The notes: a model not told the origin generated them from the sequence alone. A DNA stretch of 29,096 nucleotides from JANYGM01 sp043764015 (GCA_043764015.1 JAYUKY010000116.1:1-29096); one strand, 5' to 3'; counted from the stretch's first letter, positions 8,437-17,562 are shown. A program made the numbers and translations.

Positions 8437-8735
8437 GAAAAAAGTGAAAATTATTTTGATTTAATACAAAAAAGATTAAAGAAATACGTTTTGGGCTATT
8501 TATGTCCGAAATCATTGTGCAATATACAATTTTACGCATCAGTTGTCAAGTTATTTCTTTTATTTTTGAGAAATTTTTAATTCAGGAGTTTTATTTGTTT
8601 TATTTGTCTTAAAAAACACCTGATTGTCTAAGCATCAGTTATAAAAAATCTCTCCTAATTTTTATAAAAAATCAATTATTTATATTACTTTTACTAAAAA
8701 TTTAGTACAAGGGTGTTTGTTGTGAAAAATATTTC
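8437..8735. other. Divergent rpoB-ileS spacer with no gene
   Basis: The 394-bp gap between rpoB and ileS holds no convincing coding frame, tRNA or riboswitch. I see one AT-rich imperfect inverted repeat near 8639-8676 (TTATAAAAAAT against ATTTTTATAA) and a short CTGAT/ATCAG repeat just before it. A TACTTTTA at 8686-8693 is one base from a -7 element for ileS but has no TTG at the right distance. The ends of the gap are the rpoB promoter and the heptamer array, listed separately. Confidence 0.6.
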
Positions 8736-8763
8736 ACACATTACACATCACACATCACACATC
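8736..8763 (+). repeat. Heptanucleotide array in the ileS leader
   Basis: Four tandem 7-nt units run directly up to ileS: ACACATT followed by three perfect ACACATC copies. The last unit ends two bases before the ATG at 8766. Three identical heptamers in the ribosome-loading region could slip during replication and alter the 5' untranslated region, although copy changes here would not shift the reading frame. Confidence 0.9.
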
Positions 8764-8765
8764 AA

Positions 8766-11700
8766 ATGAAATATCCTGAAAATAAAAATGTTAGTTATCC
8801 ACAAATAGCTGATGAAATACTGCAATTTTGGCACGACAACGCCATTTTTGACAAATCTATTACTTCTCGTGAGGGCGCACCTGCCTACACGTTTTACGAA
8901 GGTCCGCCTTCTGCTAATGGTACGCCAGGTATTCACCACGTAATGGCACGTGCTATTAAAGATATTTTTTGTCGTTACAAAACCCTAAAAGGCTTTCAGG
9001 TACACCGTAAAGGCGGTTGGGATACTCACGGATTACCCGTAGAACTGCAAGTTGAGAAACTTTTAGGCATCAAAAAAGATGATATTGGTATCAAAATCTC
9101 TGTAGAAGAGTATAACAAAAAGTGCCAAGAAACAGTAATGATGTACACAGACCAATGGAATGACCTTACAGAAAAAATGGGTTATTGGGTTGATTTGGAT
9201 AATCCTTACATTACTTATGAGAAAAAATATATAGAAACTCTTTGGTTTCTATTGAAAGAACTTTATAAAAAAGGGCTTTTGTATAAAGGTTATACTGTTC
9301 AGCCATATTCTCCAGCCGCAGGAACAGGACTTAGTTCTCACGAACTAAATTATCAAGGAACGTACCAAGATGTGTCTGATACGTCAATAGTAGCGCAATT
9401 TAAGGTTATCAAAAACGAAAAATCTGACATTTTATTTAGTAAAATTGTTGCTAATAATTCGTCAGAAACTAATCCAGATGTACGTATCTTAGCGTGGACG
9501 ACAACACCTTGGACTTTGCCCTCAAATTGTGCTCTTGCTGTTGGTGAAAACATCAATTATGTGCTTGTAAAGACGTTTAACCCTTATACCTTTGCGCCTG
9601 CGTATGTGGTGCTTGCAAAAGATTTGGTGAGTAAATATTTTTCGGAAAAAGCAAAAGAAATTAAGTTTGAAGACTACAAAAATGGTGATAAACTCATTCC
9701 TTATGCCGTTTTAGCAGAAATGAAAGGCAAAGATTTGCTTGATATTCGTTACGAGCAACTTATGCCTTTTATCACTAACGAAAATCTACAAAAAAATGCG
9801 TTTAGAGTGATTGCAGGCGACTTTGTAACCACTTCTGATGGTACTGGTGTGGTGCATACGGCATCTGTTTTTGGTGCTGATGATTTTAGGGTTTGTCAGC
9901 AAAATAATGTGCCTTCTGTGATGATAGAAGACGAAAATGGTAAAGAAATTCCTATTGTGGACAAACAAGGTAAATTCGTAGCGCAAGCAGGCGCAAAACT
10001 TGCGGAAAAAGTGCTTCATTTTGGCATTAAAACACATAAAACTTTTGGAGAAAATGATTTTTATGTTAAAAATTATCTTTCAGAAGATGAAAAACAAGAA
10101 AATTACAAAACAACTGATGAGATGATTTCTATCATCTTAAAACTTGAAAATAAGGCGTTTAAGGTAGAAAAATACGGCCACAGTTATCCACATTGTTGGC
10201 GTACAAATAAACCTATTTTATATTATCCGCTTGATAGTTGGTTTATCAAAACAACCGCCTACAAGGCTAGAATGGCAGAATTAAACAAAACTATCAACTG
10301 GAAACCTGAAAGTACAGGTTCTGGGCGTTTTGGAAATTGGCTAGAAAATTTGGTGGATTGGAATTTATCACGTTCACGCTATTGGGGAACGCCTTTGCCT
10401 ATTTGGAGAAATGAAGATGGAACAGCTGAAAAGTGCATAGGAACGCTTGCAGAGCTAAAAATGGAGATAGAAAAAGCAAATGAAGTTTTGGGACTTAATC
10501 AGCCAACAGAATTGCCAGATTTGCACCGCCCTTACGTGGATAACGTGTTTTTGGTGTCGGATAGTGGCGAAAAACTTACTCGTGAGACGGACTTAATAGA
10601 TGTTTGGTTTGATAGCGGAGCTATGCCATACGCACAATGGGGACTTTTGGGCGAACAATTAGCACAAAAAAATGCAGATGGTACTTTGCGTGATTTTCCT
10701 GCTGAATTTATTTCTGAAGGCGTTGACCAAACTCGTGGTTGGTTTTTCACGCTTCACGCCCTTTCTGTGATGCTTTTTGATAGTGTGGCTTATAAAAATG
10801 TCGTTTCTACTGGGCTTGTGCTTGATGGAAATGGTGAAAAAATGTCAAAATCAAAAGGAAATATAGTAAATCCGTTTTTGGTGTTGAATACCTACGGCGC
10901 AGATGCCACACGCTGGTATATGATAGAAAATACCAATCCTTGGGACAATTTAAAATTTAGTTGGGAGAAGGTTTATCAGGACGAAAAAGGTGTTAAACAC
11001 GTTTTCAACGCTAAAAATGATGCAAAGTTTTATGAAAATATGACTGTTGTAGAAGAAAATTCTGCTGGGATTTTGGAGGTGCAACGCAAATTTTTTGGTA
11101 CTTTGCAAAATACCTATAATTTTTATGCTTTGTATGCCAATGTGGATAATTTTGAGGTGGACGAAAACAACCTTGTTCCAATGGAAAAACGCCCAGAAAT
11201 TGACCGTTGGATTATCTCAAAACTGCAATCTTTGATAGTTGAGGCGGGTCAGGCGTATGACGAATATGAGCCTACACGTGCTGCACGCAACATTCAGGCG
11301 TTTGTGTGCGACCATTTGTCAAATTGGTATGTACGTCTTTGTCGTAAGCGTTTTTGGATGGGTAAAATGAATGAAGACAAAAAAGCAGCTTATGAAACAC
11401 TTTTTGAGTGTCTTTCTACAGTTTCTCAACTGATGTCGCCTATTGCGCCTTTTTATGCTGATTTCTTGTATAAAAATTTGTATCATACAGCTCTGACGAC
11501 CACTAAAACTAAAGAAATTTCTATACATCTTACGCTTTGGAAAGAGGCTAATAAATCTTTGATAGACAATGATTTAGAGGAAAGAATGGAACTTGCACAA
11601 CTGATTTCTTCTCTTACACACGCTTTGCGCAAGAAAGAGAAATTAAAAGTACGTCAGCCTTTGAGCCGTATTTTGCTTCCTATCTTGTCAGAAAAGATGA

Positions 11701-12311
11701 AAAAGCAGGTTACCGCTATTGAAGATTTGATTTTAAATGAAACAAATATCAAGAAAATAGAGTACATTGATGACACTTCTGGGGTTTTGGTGAAAAGCAT
11801 AAAACCTAATTTCAAGCGTTTGGGAGAGGTTTATAAAACCAAAATAAAAGAACTTTCCACTATTATTCAGAATTTTTCTAAGGCAGATATTGCCAAATTA
11901 GAACGTGAAGGACTTTTTGAAGTGGCAGTAAGTGATGGTTTTGTTACTTTGACTTTGGAAGATGTACTTTTGGAAGCAAAAGAGATTGCAGGTTGGTCTG
12001 TAATTACTGAAAATGGCATCACAGTTGCATTGGATATTGCTGTAAGTGCAGAATTGAAGGCGGAAGGCATTGCACGTGATTTTGTAAACCGTATTCAAAA
12101 TCTTAGAAAAGAAATGAATTTGGAGGTTACTGACAAGATAAACGTAATGGTTGAAAAACTCAATGAAACTGTTGATAATGCTATTTCAGCACACCAAGCG
12201 TATATTTCTATGGAAGTGCAAGCAGTACGTTTTGAGTTGAAAGATGCCGTTATTGATAGCGTGGAGCTTGATATGGACGACTTTGTGCTGAAAGTGGCTG
12301 TGAGTGTGTAA
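8766..12311 (+). CDS. ileS: Isoleucyl-tRNA synthetase, type 2, with GXHH signature
   Basis: This cytosolic class Ia synthetase charges tRNA-Ile with isoleucine and edits valine. The 1181-aa length and the motifs GWDTHGLPVELQVEK and PYSPAAGTGLSSHEL place it in the type 2, eukaryote-like branch (IleRS2). The usual HXGH nucleotide-binding signature is replaced by G55-I56-H57-H58, in the expected context PPSANGTP...VMARAIKD. The second signature is canonical: K692-M-S-K-S696. The editing domain carries WTTTPWT at 244-250 and the GTGVVHTASVFGADD motif. The C-terminal anticodon-binding region is complete. No second ileS is visible in the window. IleRS2 enzymes tolerate mupirocin, and the GXHH subgroup is, from memory of the literature, strongly resistant, so this cell is probably resistant. 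It starts two bases after a heptamer array. Confidence 0.97.
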   Translation: MKYPENKNVSYPQIADEILQFWHDNAIFDKSITSREGAPAYTFYEGPPSANGTPGIHHVMARAIKDIFCRYKTLKGFQVHRKGGWDTHGLPVELQVEKLLGIKKDDIGIKISVEEYNKKCQETVMMYTDQWNDLTEKMGYWVDLDNPYITYEKKYIETLWFLLKELYKKGLLYKGYTVQPYSPAAGTGLSSHELNYQGTYQDVSDTSIVAQFKVIKNEKSDILFSKIVANNSSETNPDVRILAWTTTPWTLPSNCALAVGENINYVLVKTFNPYTFAPAYVVLAKDLVSKYFSEKAKEIKFEDYKNGDKLIPYAVLAEMKGKDLLDIRYEQLMPFITNENLQKNAFRVIAGDFVTTSDGTGVVHTASVFGADDFRVCQQNNVPSVMIEDENGKEIPIVDKQGKFVAQAGAKLAEKVLHFGIKTHKTFGENDFYVKNYLSEDEKQENYKTTDEMISIILKLENKAFKVEKYGHSYPHCWRTNKPILYYPLDSWFIKTTAYKARMAELNKTINWKPESTGSGRFGNWLENLVDWNLSRSRYWGTPLPIWRNEDGTAEKCIGTLAELKMEIEKANEVLGLNQPTELPDLHRPYVDNVFLVSDSGEKLTRETDLIDVWFDSGAMPYAQWGLLGEQLAQKNADGTLRDFPAEFISEGVDQTRGWFFTLHALSVMLFDSVAYKNVVSTGLVLDGNGEKMSKSKGNIVNPFLVLNTYGADATRWYMIENTNPWDNLKFSWEKVYQDEKGVKHVFNAKNDAKFYENMTVVEENSAGILEVQRKFFGTLQNTYNFYALYANVDNFEVDENNLVPMEKRPEIDRWIISKLQSLIVEAGQAYDEYEPTRAARNIQAFVCDHLSNWYVRLCRKRFWMGKMNEDKKAAYETLFECLSTVSQLMSPIAPFYADFLYKNLYHTALTTTKTKEISIHLTLWKEANKSLIDNDLEERMELAQLISSLTHALRKKEKLKVRQPLSRILLPILSEKMKKQVTAIEDLILNETNIKKIEYIDDTSGVLVKSIKPNFKRLGEVYKTKIKELSTIIQNFSKADIAKLEREGLFEVAVSDGFVTLTLEDVLLEAKEIAGWSVITENGITVALDIAVSAELKAEGIARDFVNRIQNLRKEMNLEVTDKINVMVEKLNETVDNAISAHQAYISMEVQAVRFELKDAVIDSVELDMDDFVLKVAVSV

Positions 12312-12314
12312 ATC

Positions 12315-12372
12315 AATTACGAATTTCAAATTACGAATTACGGATATTTCTGTAATTCGTAATTGAAATTTC
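12315..12372. repeat. Heptamer array folding into a 13-bp hairpin after ileS
   Basis: The units AATTACG, AATTTCA, AATTACG, AATTACG are followed by a 9-nt core and then GTAATTC, GTAATTG, AAATTTC. The two halves are inverted: 12329-12341 pairs perfectly with 12352-12364, and AATTTC (12322-12327) with GAAATT beyond it. It begins 4 nt after the ileS stop and ends 32 nt before the peptidase gene. It lacks a clear T-tract. Confidence 0.8.
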
Positions 12373-12404
12373 AAAAGACATATTAAAATTAAATTCTCAA
12401 AACA

Positions 12405-15400
12405 ATGAAAAAACTTCTTCTCTTCTGCTTTTTTTTAGGAATAATACAATCCGTTTTTTCACAAAAAAATACTACTAATAATCCTCCAAAACTCAATATA
12501 AAGACTTTTGAGGAAGGTAAAATCATTTTCAAACTCAAAAAAAATGCCTTTGGATATGAACAATTAAACGAAAAAACTATTAGAAATTTTGCCCTAAAAG
12601 CTCCACAAAAACGCTTTCCCAAAAGTGTTACACCTCACGCAGATGCTCGTAGCAAAGACGGACAACCTCTCATTGACCTTACACGCATTTTTGAGTTAGA
12701 AATTTCTCCAAATATCTCTTTGGATAATGCCGTAAAAGCACTTCTACAAGACCCAGCCGTAGAGTATGCGGAAAAAATCCGTTTTCATCAGCCACTCTAC
12801 ACCCCCAACGACCCAGGTCTTACGCCTGCCACTCCAACGGAACATCTCAATAAAGTGCGTGCTTATCAAGCGTGGGACACACAAAAAGGCAGTGCAGCTA
12901 TGATTATTGGCATTGTTGATTTTGGCTTCACAACCACTCACCCAGATATGCAGGCAAATTTGCACCCTGCAATATATGATTTTGGCAATAATGATACAGA
13001 ACTTACTTTGCCACACCCTTACGGCTATCACGGTGGCACAGTTTCTGGACTTGCGGCTGCCACTCCTGATAATGCTATTGGCGTGGCGGGTGTTGGTTTT
13101 AATTGTCGTTATCTGCCTGTAAAGTTTGTTTCTGATGATTTGAACACTCAAAAACCTGAAGAAGCAATAGAATATGCTATGAATAATGGCGCAAAAATCA
13201 TCAATATGTCGTGGGGACGACAAGGTGCTAGCTCTGGTGGTGCATCTCAATATGAAGAAGATTTTTATAATTATTGCGTTATCAACAGAGATGTGGTGCT
13301 TGTGGTAGCGGCTGGAAATACTGGAATAGAAGAAGATTGGTATCCTGCTACCTACAAAAATATGCTTTCTGTGGGTGGTACAGCCCAAAATGATGACGTT
13401 CTTAGTACGTATGGGCGAGGGCTTGATATTTTAGCACCCTATAATGGCTTTTATACAACTTATTTAGGCTCTTATTCAAACGCTAACTTCCTAACTGGCA
13501 CTTCTTTCTCTTCTCCTATTGTAGCTGGTGCAGCAGCACTCATAAGGGCGCAATTTCCAACCTTAACGGCTTTTCAAGTACGTGCAAGACTAGAAAGTAC
13601 CGCAGATAACGTAATTTTAGGCTACACACCTACAAATGTTGTAAAATACGAAGGTAAAATGGGTTACGGAAGGCTAAACATAGAACGTGCTTTGACTGAT
13701 ATAAACGTGAAAAATGTACGTTCTAGCAACCACCAGACACAAAATAATGGTTATATCCTCGCAGGCGCAAGCACAACCATAACGGCTGATTTTAAAAATT
13801 ATCTCACTCCTACTACTGCCCTACAAGCCACGCTAACGTGTTTTGATAGCAATATTACCATTATTGATGGAAGTTCTGTATTGGGCGCAATGGCTACAAA
13901 TACTTCACAAAGTAATATTTTGGATAACTTCAGCATACAAGTAAGCCCAACTACACCCACTAACCTTATTTGTATCTTCAAAATAGCTTATACAGATGAT
14001 ATATACACAGATTTTGACTATTTTACGTTGCTGGTAAACCCTGATTTTTATCTCGTTAATTCAAGCAGAATTTCTATTCCTATCAATAAAAAAGGAGCAT
14101 TTGAATATAATTATCCCTTTGCAAAGTCGCTTGATTGCCCAGAAAAACAGTTTACACCACTTGCCAACAATATTGGTTTTGTAGTGGCTACGAGTGCCAC
14201 AAAAGTATCTAACACCATTGCTAAATATGATGGCACGAAAGATGCAGACTTTGTAAACCAAAGTAATTTTGTTGAAAGCAATTCAGCAAGTTACCAAGAG
14301 GTAAAAGTTGGTTTTAATGACAATAATGCTAGTATAAATGATATTGGAGTGGATATTACTCAAAAATCTTATGCTTTTAAAAATTCACCTAACAACAAAT
14401 TCATTATTTCTGAATATTTAGTAAAAAATACTAATGCAACTGCATTGAATGATGTTTATGTAGGGCTTTTTGCAGATTTTGATATAAAATTAGGTGCATT
14501 AGACAAGGCTGACTATGATGTTACCAACAAAATGAGCTATATTTTTGCTAATTCTGGTACGCCCAATACGTATGCAGGCATGAAAATTTTGACTTCTCAA
14601 ACGGCTAATTCATTTGCAATAGATGGCAATACAGCCACAGGAGGAAGTATTAACTTGTATGATGGTTTTACAAAAGCAGAGAAATTTCAGGCACTCACAG
14701 ACACACGCTTACAGGCGGGCGGAACACTCGGAAATGATGTTTCTGTAATGCTTTCTGCCAAAATAAATGCACTAAATCCTAATAGTTCTCAAATGGTAGC
14801 TTTTGCGCTTCTTTTTGGAGATAATTTAGCTGATTTGCAGGCGCAAGCCATACAAGCACAAATACAATTTAATACCCAAAATACTACTGCTGATGCAGTT
14901 ATTGCATCTAATTTTGGTGTCTGCGCTGGTGGAAGTATAACGCCTACACCTCCAGTTGTACCAAATTCTACTTTGATTTATGATTTTTATGTTGGTTTGC
15001 CTTCTCCTACTAACTTACCAGTTTTTTCTGGGTTGAGCTATACAATTACTAATCAAGCAGTTAATCAAACTTATTATATTGTCGCAAGAGATAGCAATCT
15101 TTTTGCAAGTGCGCCCAAAATGGTTACAATAACGCTTTTACCTGCATCAAATGCGACTTTTACACAAAGTACCCAAGAAGTATTTTTGACTGGTCAGGGC
15201 GCAAGTGGTGATGTTACCTTTACAGATACTACGCCCAATGCTAATATTTCTAGCTGGCGCACAAGTGATGGCAGAACGCTTGTAGGGCGCAGTATTACGC
15301 TTAATTTTAGCTATTCTAGCACTTTTACAGTAATTTTGACAAGTACAAATACATTTGGTTGTACCTCTAAACTTGTTTTTGGAACTGTGGTGGTGAGAGA

Positions 15401-15695
15401 TGCCGTTACAAGTTTAAATAATGGTCTAGGTAATACTTCTTCAGCAATAAAAATCTATCCAAATCCTGCACAAGAGTATATTTTCATAGAAAATCTAACC
15501 TTAAATGCACAAAAATACAGTATTATTGATATGCTTGGTAGAGAAGTTTTGAGAGGAGATTTTACTCCTAGTAACGCAGTTGGTAATTCAGCTAATAATA
15601 AGCAAACAATCAACATACAATACCTTCCAAAAGGTATTTATTATCTGCAAAGCATTGATAATAAAGTGATTGTAAACAAGGTTTTTGTGAAGTAA
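12405..15695 (+). CDS. Secreted subtilisin-like (S8) peptidase with T9SS sorting domain
   Basis: This extracellular serine endopeptidase is 1096 aa. A Sec signal peptide (MKKLLLFCFFLGIIQSVFS, cut before Q20) is followed by an N-terminal propeptide-like region to about residue 145. The S8 domain contains D172 (GIVDFGF), H209 (YHGGTVSG) and S367 (LTGTSFSSP), a complete Asp-His-Ser triad. The middle, about 430-900, is beta-rich and unrecognised. A PKD-like stretch lies near 910-1005 (WRTSDGRTLVGRSITLNFSY). The last ~80 residues form a type A T9SS sorting domain (IKIYPNPAQEYIFIE, DMLGREV, LPKGIYYLQ, NKVFVK). The protein should therefore cross the outer membrane by T9SS and be released or anchored with the tail removed. 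No secretion genes are nearby, as is usual for T9SS cargo. Confidence 0.95.
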   Translation: MKKLLLFCFFLGIIQSVFSQKNTTNNPPKLNIKTFEEGKIIFKLKKNAFGYEQLNEKTIRNFALKAPQKRFPKSVTPHADARSKDGQPLIDLTRIFELEISPNISLDNAVKALLQDPAVEYAEKIRFHQPLYTPNDPGLTPATPTEHLNKVRAYQAWDTQKGSAAMIIGIVDFGFTTTHPDMQANLHPAIYDFGNNDTELTLPHPYGYHGGTVSGLAAATPDNAIGVAGVGFNCRYLPVKFVSDDLNTQKPEEAIEYAMNNGAKIINMSWGRQGASSGGASQYEEDFYNYCVINRDVVLVVAAGNTGIEEDWYPATYKNMLSVGGTAQNDDVLSTYGRGLDILAPYNGFYTTYLGSYSNANFLTGTSFSSPIVAGAAALIRAQFPTLTAFQVRARLESTADNVILGYTPTNVVKYEGKMGYGRLNIERALTDINVKNVRSSNHQTQNNGYILAGASTTITADFKNYLTPTTALQATLTCFDSNITIIDGSSVLGAMATNTSQSNILDNFSIQVSPTTPTNLICIFKIAYTDDIYTDFDYFTLLVNPDFYLVNSSRISIPINKKGAFEYNYPFAKSLDCPEKQFTPLANNIGFVVATSATKVSNTIAKYDGTKDADFVNQSNFVESNSASYQEVKVGFNDNNASINDIGVDITQKSYAFKNSPNNKFIISEYLVKNTNATALNDVYVGLFADFDIKLGALDKADYDVTNKMSYIFANSGTPNTYAGMKILTSQTANSFAIDGNTATGGSINLYDGFTKAEKFQALTDTRLQAGGTLGNDVSVMLSAKINALNPNSSQMVAFALLFGDNLADLQAQAIQAQIQFNTQNTTADAVIASNFGVCAGGSITPTPPVVPNSTLIYDFYVGLPSPTNLPVFSGLSYTITNQAVNQTYYIVARDSNLFASAPKMVTITLLPASNATFTQSTQEVFLTGQGASGDVTFTDTTPNANISSWRTSDGRTLVGRSITLNFSYSSTFTVILTSTNTFGCTSKLVFGTVVVRDAVTSLNNGLGNTSSAIKIYPNPAQEYIFIENLTLNAQKYSIIDMLGREVLRGDFTPSNAVGNSANNKQTINIQYLPKGIYYLQSIDNKVIVNKVFVK

Positions 15696-15737
15696 TAATA
15701 AATTTTATTTATCAAATAATTTCTTAAAAAAACATCT

Positions 15738-15776
15738 AAAAGCATTATGAAAATTTATTTTTTAATAATGCTTTTT
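15738..15776 (+). terminator. Intrinsic terminator after the S8 peptidase
   Basis: AAAAGCATTAT (15738-15748) pairs with ATAATGCTTTT (15765-15775) over 11 bp, with a 16-nt AT-rich loop and T residues at the 3' edge. It begins 43 nt after the peptidase stop and separates it from the downstream STAS-like gene. Confidence 0.6.
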
Positions 15777-15857
15777 AATTAGAAATAATTTTTATATTGC
15801 CACAAATATTGGAAATCAAAATAAAATATCTACAAACAATTAAACTTTAATTTTTTT

Positions 15858-16298
15858 ATGAGTAATGATGTACAATTTTTAGAGACTTGCGAGGTTTTGC
15901 TTGATAGCAAATACGCCAAAATTCTTTATTCTGCTACTTATGAAGCCATTATTTGCGTTGCCGTTGCAGATTTTATTCCTAAAAATGAGTTTGAACCTAT
16001 TTTCAGGCAAGCTGGAACAGAAATTAAAGCTAAAAATGCAAAAAGAATGGTTTTTGACAAAAGAAATTTCAAAATTTTTGACCAACCCTCTATGATTTGG
16101 TATCACATAATCCTGAAACCTGAAATCAAAGCCACAACAGGAATGGTAACCTACCGCAAACTACTCCCAGATGACAAAACCTTTCGTATGAGCGTGGAAA
16201 TTGGTAGAAAACATATCAAAACGCATAATCCAGAATTTAATTTTGAAGATTTTGATATAAAGTATATGGATTCAATGGAAGAGGCACTAACTAAATAA
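15858..16298 (+). CDS. STAS/SpoIIAA-like small protein
   Basis: The 146-aa soluble protein has no signal peptide or membrane segment. Alternating strands and helices (YAKILYSATYEAIICVAV, then KNAKRMVFDKRNFKIFD, then WYHIILKPEI) resemble the STAS/SpoIIAA-like domains common in Cytophagales. In those proteins a strand pair precedes a helix and a conserved D-x-R-N-type segment, here F-D-K-R-N. The family is small and diverse, so this call is a fold-level resemblance, not a firm identification. No classical phosphorylatable Ser-loop is obvious. The next gene, 211 bp downstream on the same strand, is a SpoIIE-type phosphatase, the usual partner class of STAS anti-sigma antagonists. That pairing supports a partner-switching role by inference, but a weak terminator and 13-nt repeats lie between them. 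Confidence 0.6.
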   Translation: MSNDVQFLETCEVLLDSKYAKILYSATYEAIICVAVADFIPKNEFEPIFRQAGTEIKAKNAKRMVFDKRNFKIFDQPSMIWYHIILKPEIKATTGMVTYRKLLPDDKTFRMSVEIGRKHIKTHNPEFNFEDFDIKYMDSMEEALTK

Positions 16299-16332
16299 TT
16301 GTGAATGAATACAACTACTTCATAATCAATGA

Positions 16333-16368
16333 AAAGAAATAATCCAAAGAAATAATCCAAAGAAAATC
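16333..16368. repeat. 13-nt tandem repeat
   Basis: AAAGAAATAATCC occurs twice in perfect tandem (16333-16345, 16346-16358), followed by a partial third unit (AAAGAAAATC). It lies in the spacer between the STAS-like and phosphatase genes. No function can be assigned. Confidence 0.8.
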
Positions 16369-16410
16369 AGTTAAAAACAAATTGCCATTTTGCTGATAAT
16401 TTTTAAAAAG

Positions 16411-16435
16411 AAGGGAAGATTTACGTCTTCCCTTT
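16411..16435 (+). terminator. Hairpin after the STAS-like gene
   Basis: AAGGGAAGA (16411-16419) pairs with TCTTCCCTT (16426-16434) over 9 bp around the loop TTTACG. The T-tract is short (TTT then ATG), so termination may be partial and would allow some read-through into the phosphatase gene. Confidence 0.5.
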
Positions 16436-16509
16436 ATGAAAAAAGAGTAAAAAACACACACTACTTAATTAAATAACATCTTTTACAGAAAAATATATGT
16501 ATAATTTTA

Positions 16510-17562
16510 ATGGAAAAATTTGATAGAAAAAAAAATAACTATATACAAGAAATAGAGGACTTGAAGCAATCTAATAGGCGCATTTTAGAACAAAAAGATG
16601 TAGCTGAAGAACGTTTTAGGCAACAAACGACTATGTATGAAATGACTATGGAGTTTGTGGGAAAACAAAACAATGAACTAGAAAAATCTATCAATAAGTT
16701 ACAAACTTCAGAGAAAAATCTTAGTGATAATCTAGCTTCACTCCAAACTATTCTCAATTATGTGGAAAAACAAAAAGAAGAAGTAGAAAAGAAAAATACT
16801 GCCATTATGCAAAGTATAGAGTACGCCAAACGCATACAAACAGCTATTTTACCAACACAAAAAAGCATAAATGCCCTTTTAGACAATTCTTTTGTCTTTT
16901 ATCAACCAAAAGATATTGTGAGCGGGGACTTCTATTGGGTAAATCAAATAAGCGGTAAGACAATCATTATTGTAGGAGATTGCACTGGTCACGGTGTGCC
17001 AGGTGCTATTATGGCAACAATTACCAATAATCTTATCAACGAAGTTGTTTTACAGAAAAATACTATTATTGCTAACGAAATTATCTTTAGTTTACACCAA
17101 GCATTTATTAGTTTCTTTATAAAAAGTCCTACTGTCAATGTAGATGGCGCAGATATAAGCGTTTGTGTCATTGACAAAAATACCCAAACACTCACCTTCG
17201 CAGGCGCAATGCACACACTTATGTATGTGCAAGATAATGAGTTTAGGACATTTAAAGGCACTTCTTTGTATCTTGGGCGCAAAGTCATTGAGATAGAAAA
17301 TGCTAGTGATATAGAAACGCATACCATTGATATTTCTATACCAACAATGGTTTATTTATCTTCTGATGGATATTATGATCAATTTGGTGGTGATATTGAT
17401 TACCCTAGAAAATTTATGAATAAAAGATTTAGAGAACTTCTTTTTAATGTTGCTGATAAAGAAATGGAAGACCAAAAACGTATTCTACGAGATACTATGG
17501 CACATTGGAAACTCGGAGCTGAACAAACTGATGATATGGTCGTGTTTGGCATGAGATTTTAG
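16510..17562 (+). CDS. SpoIIE-type PP2C serine phosphatase with N-terminal coiled coil
   Basis: This cytoplasmic Mn/Mg-dependent Ser/Thr phosphatase of the RsbU/SpoIIE class is 350 aa. Residues 1-105 form a charged heptad-rich coiled coil (for example KNLSDNLASLQTILNYVEKQ) with no HAMP, PAS or membrane sensor. The junction motif SIEYAKRIQTAILP (102-115) is typical of Bacteroidota members. The catalytic domain carries the metal-binding aspartates D140 (VSGDFYWV), D157 (VGDCTGHGVPGA), D286 (LSSDGYYDQFGG) and D341/D342 (EQTDDMVVFGMRF). All key residues are present, so it should be active. Its target is probably a phosphorylated STAS protein. The upstream STAS-like gene is the nearest candidate. 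Activation probably comes through a partner bound by the coiled coil, since no input domain is encoded. Confidence 0.92.
   Translation: MEKFDRKKNNYIQEIEDLKQSNRRILEQKDVAEERFRQQTTMYEMTMEFVGKQNNELEKSINKLQTSEKNLSDNLASLQTILNYVEKQKEEVEKKNTAIMQSIEYAKRIQTAILPTQKSINALLDNSFVFYQPKDIVSGDFYWVNQISGKTIIIVGDCTGHGVPGAIMATITNNLINEVVLQKNTIIANEIIFSLHQAFISFFIKSPTVNVDGADISVCVIDKNTQTLTFAGAMHTLMYVQDNEFRTFKGTSLYLGRKVIEIENASDIETHTIDISIPTMVYLSSDGYYDQFGGDIDYPRKFMNKRFRELLFNVADKEMEDQKRILRDTMAHWKLGAEQTDDMVVFGMRF

Noticed and set aside
8437..8735. T-box or other riboswitch upstream of ileS
   Set aside because: There is no T-box consensus, no specifier-type stem and no terminator/antiterminator pair, and the lineage is not known for T-boxes.
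12744..13388. 214-codon open frame on the - strand inside the S8 peptidase
   Set aside because: It is antisense to the catalytic D-H region of the peptidase and looks like a shadow of that coding constraint, with no family resemblance.
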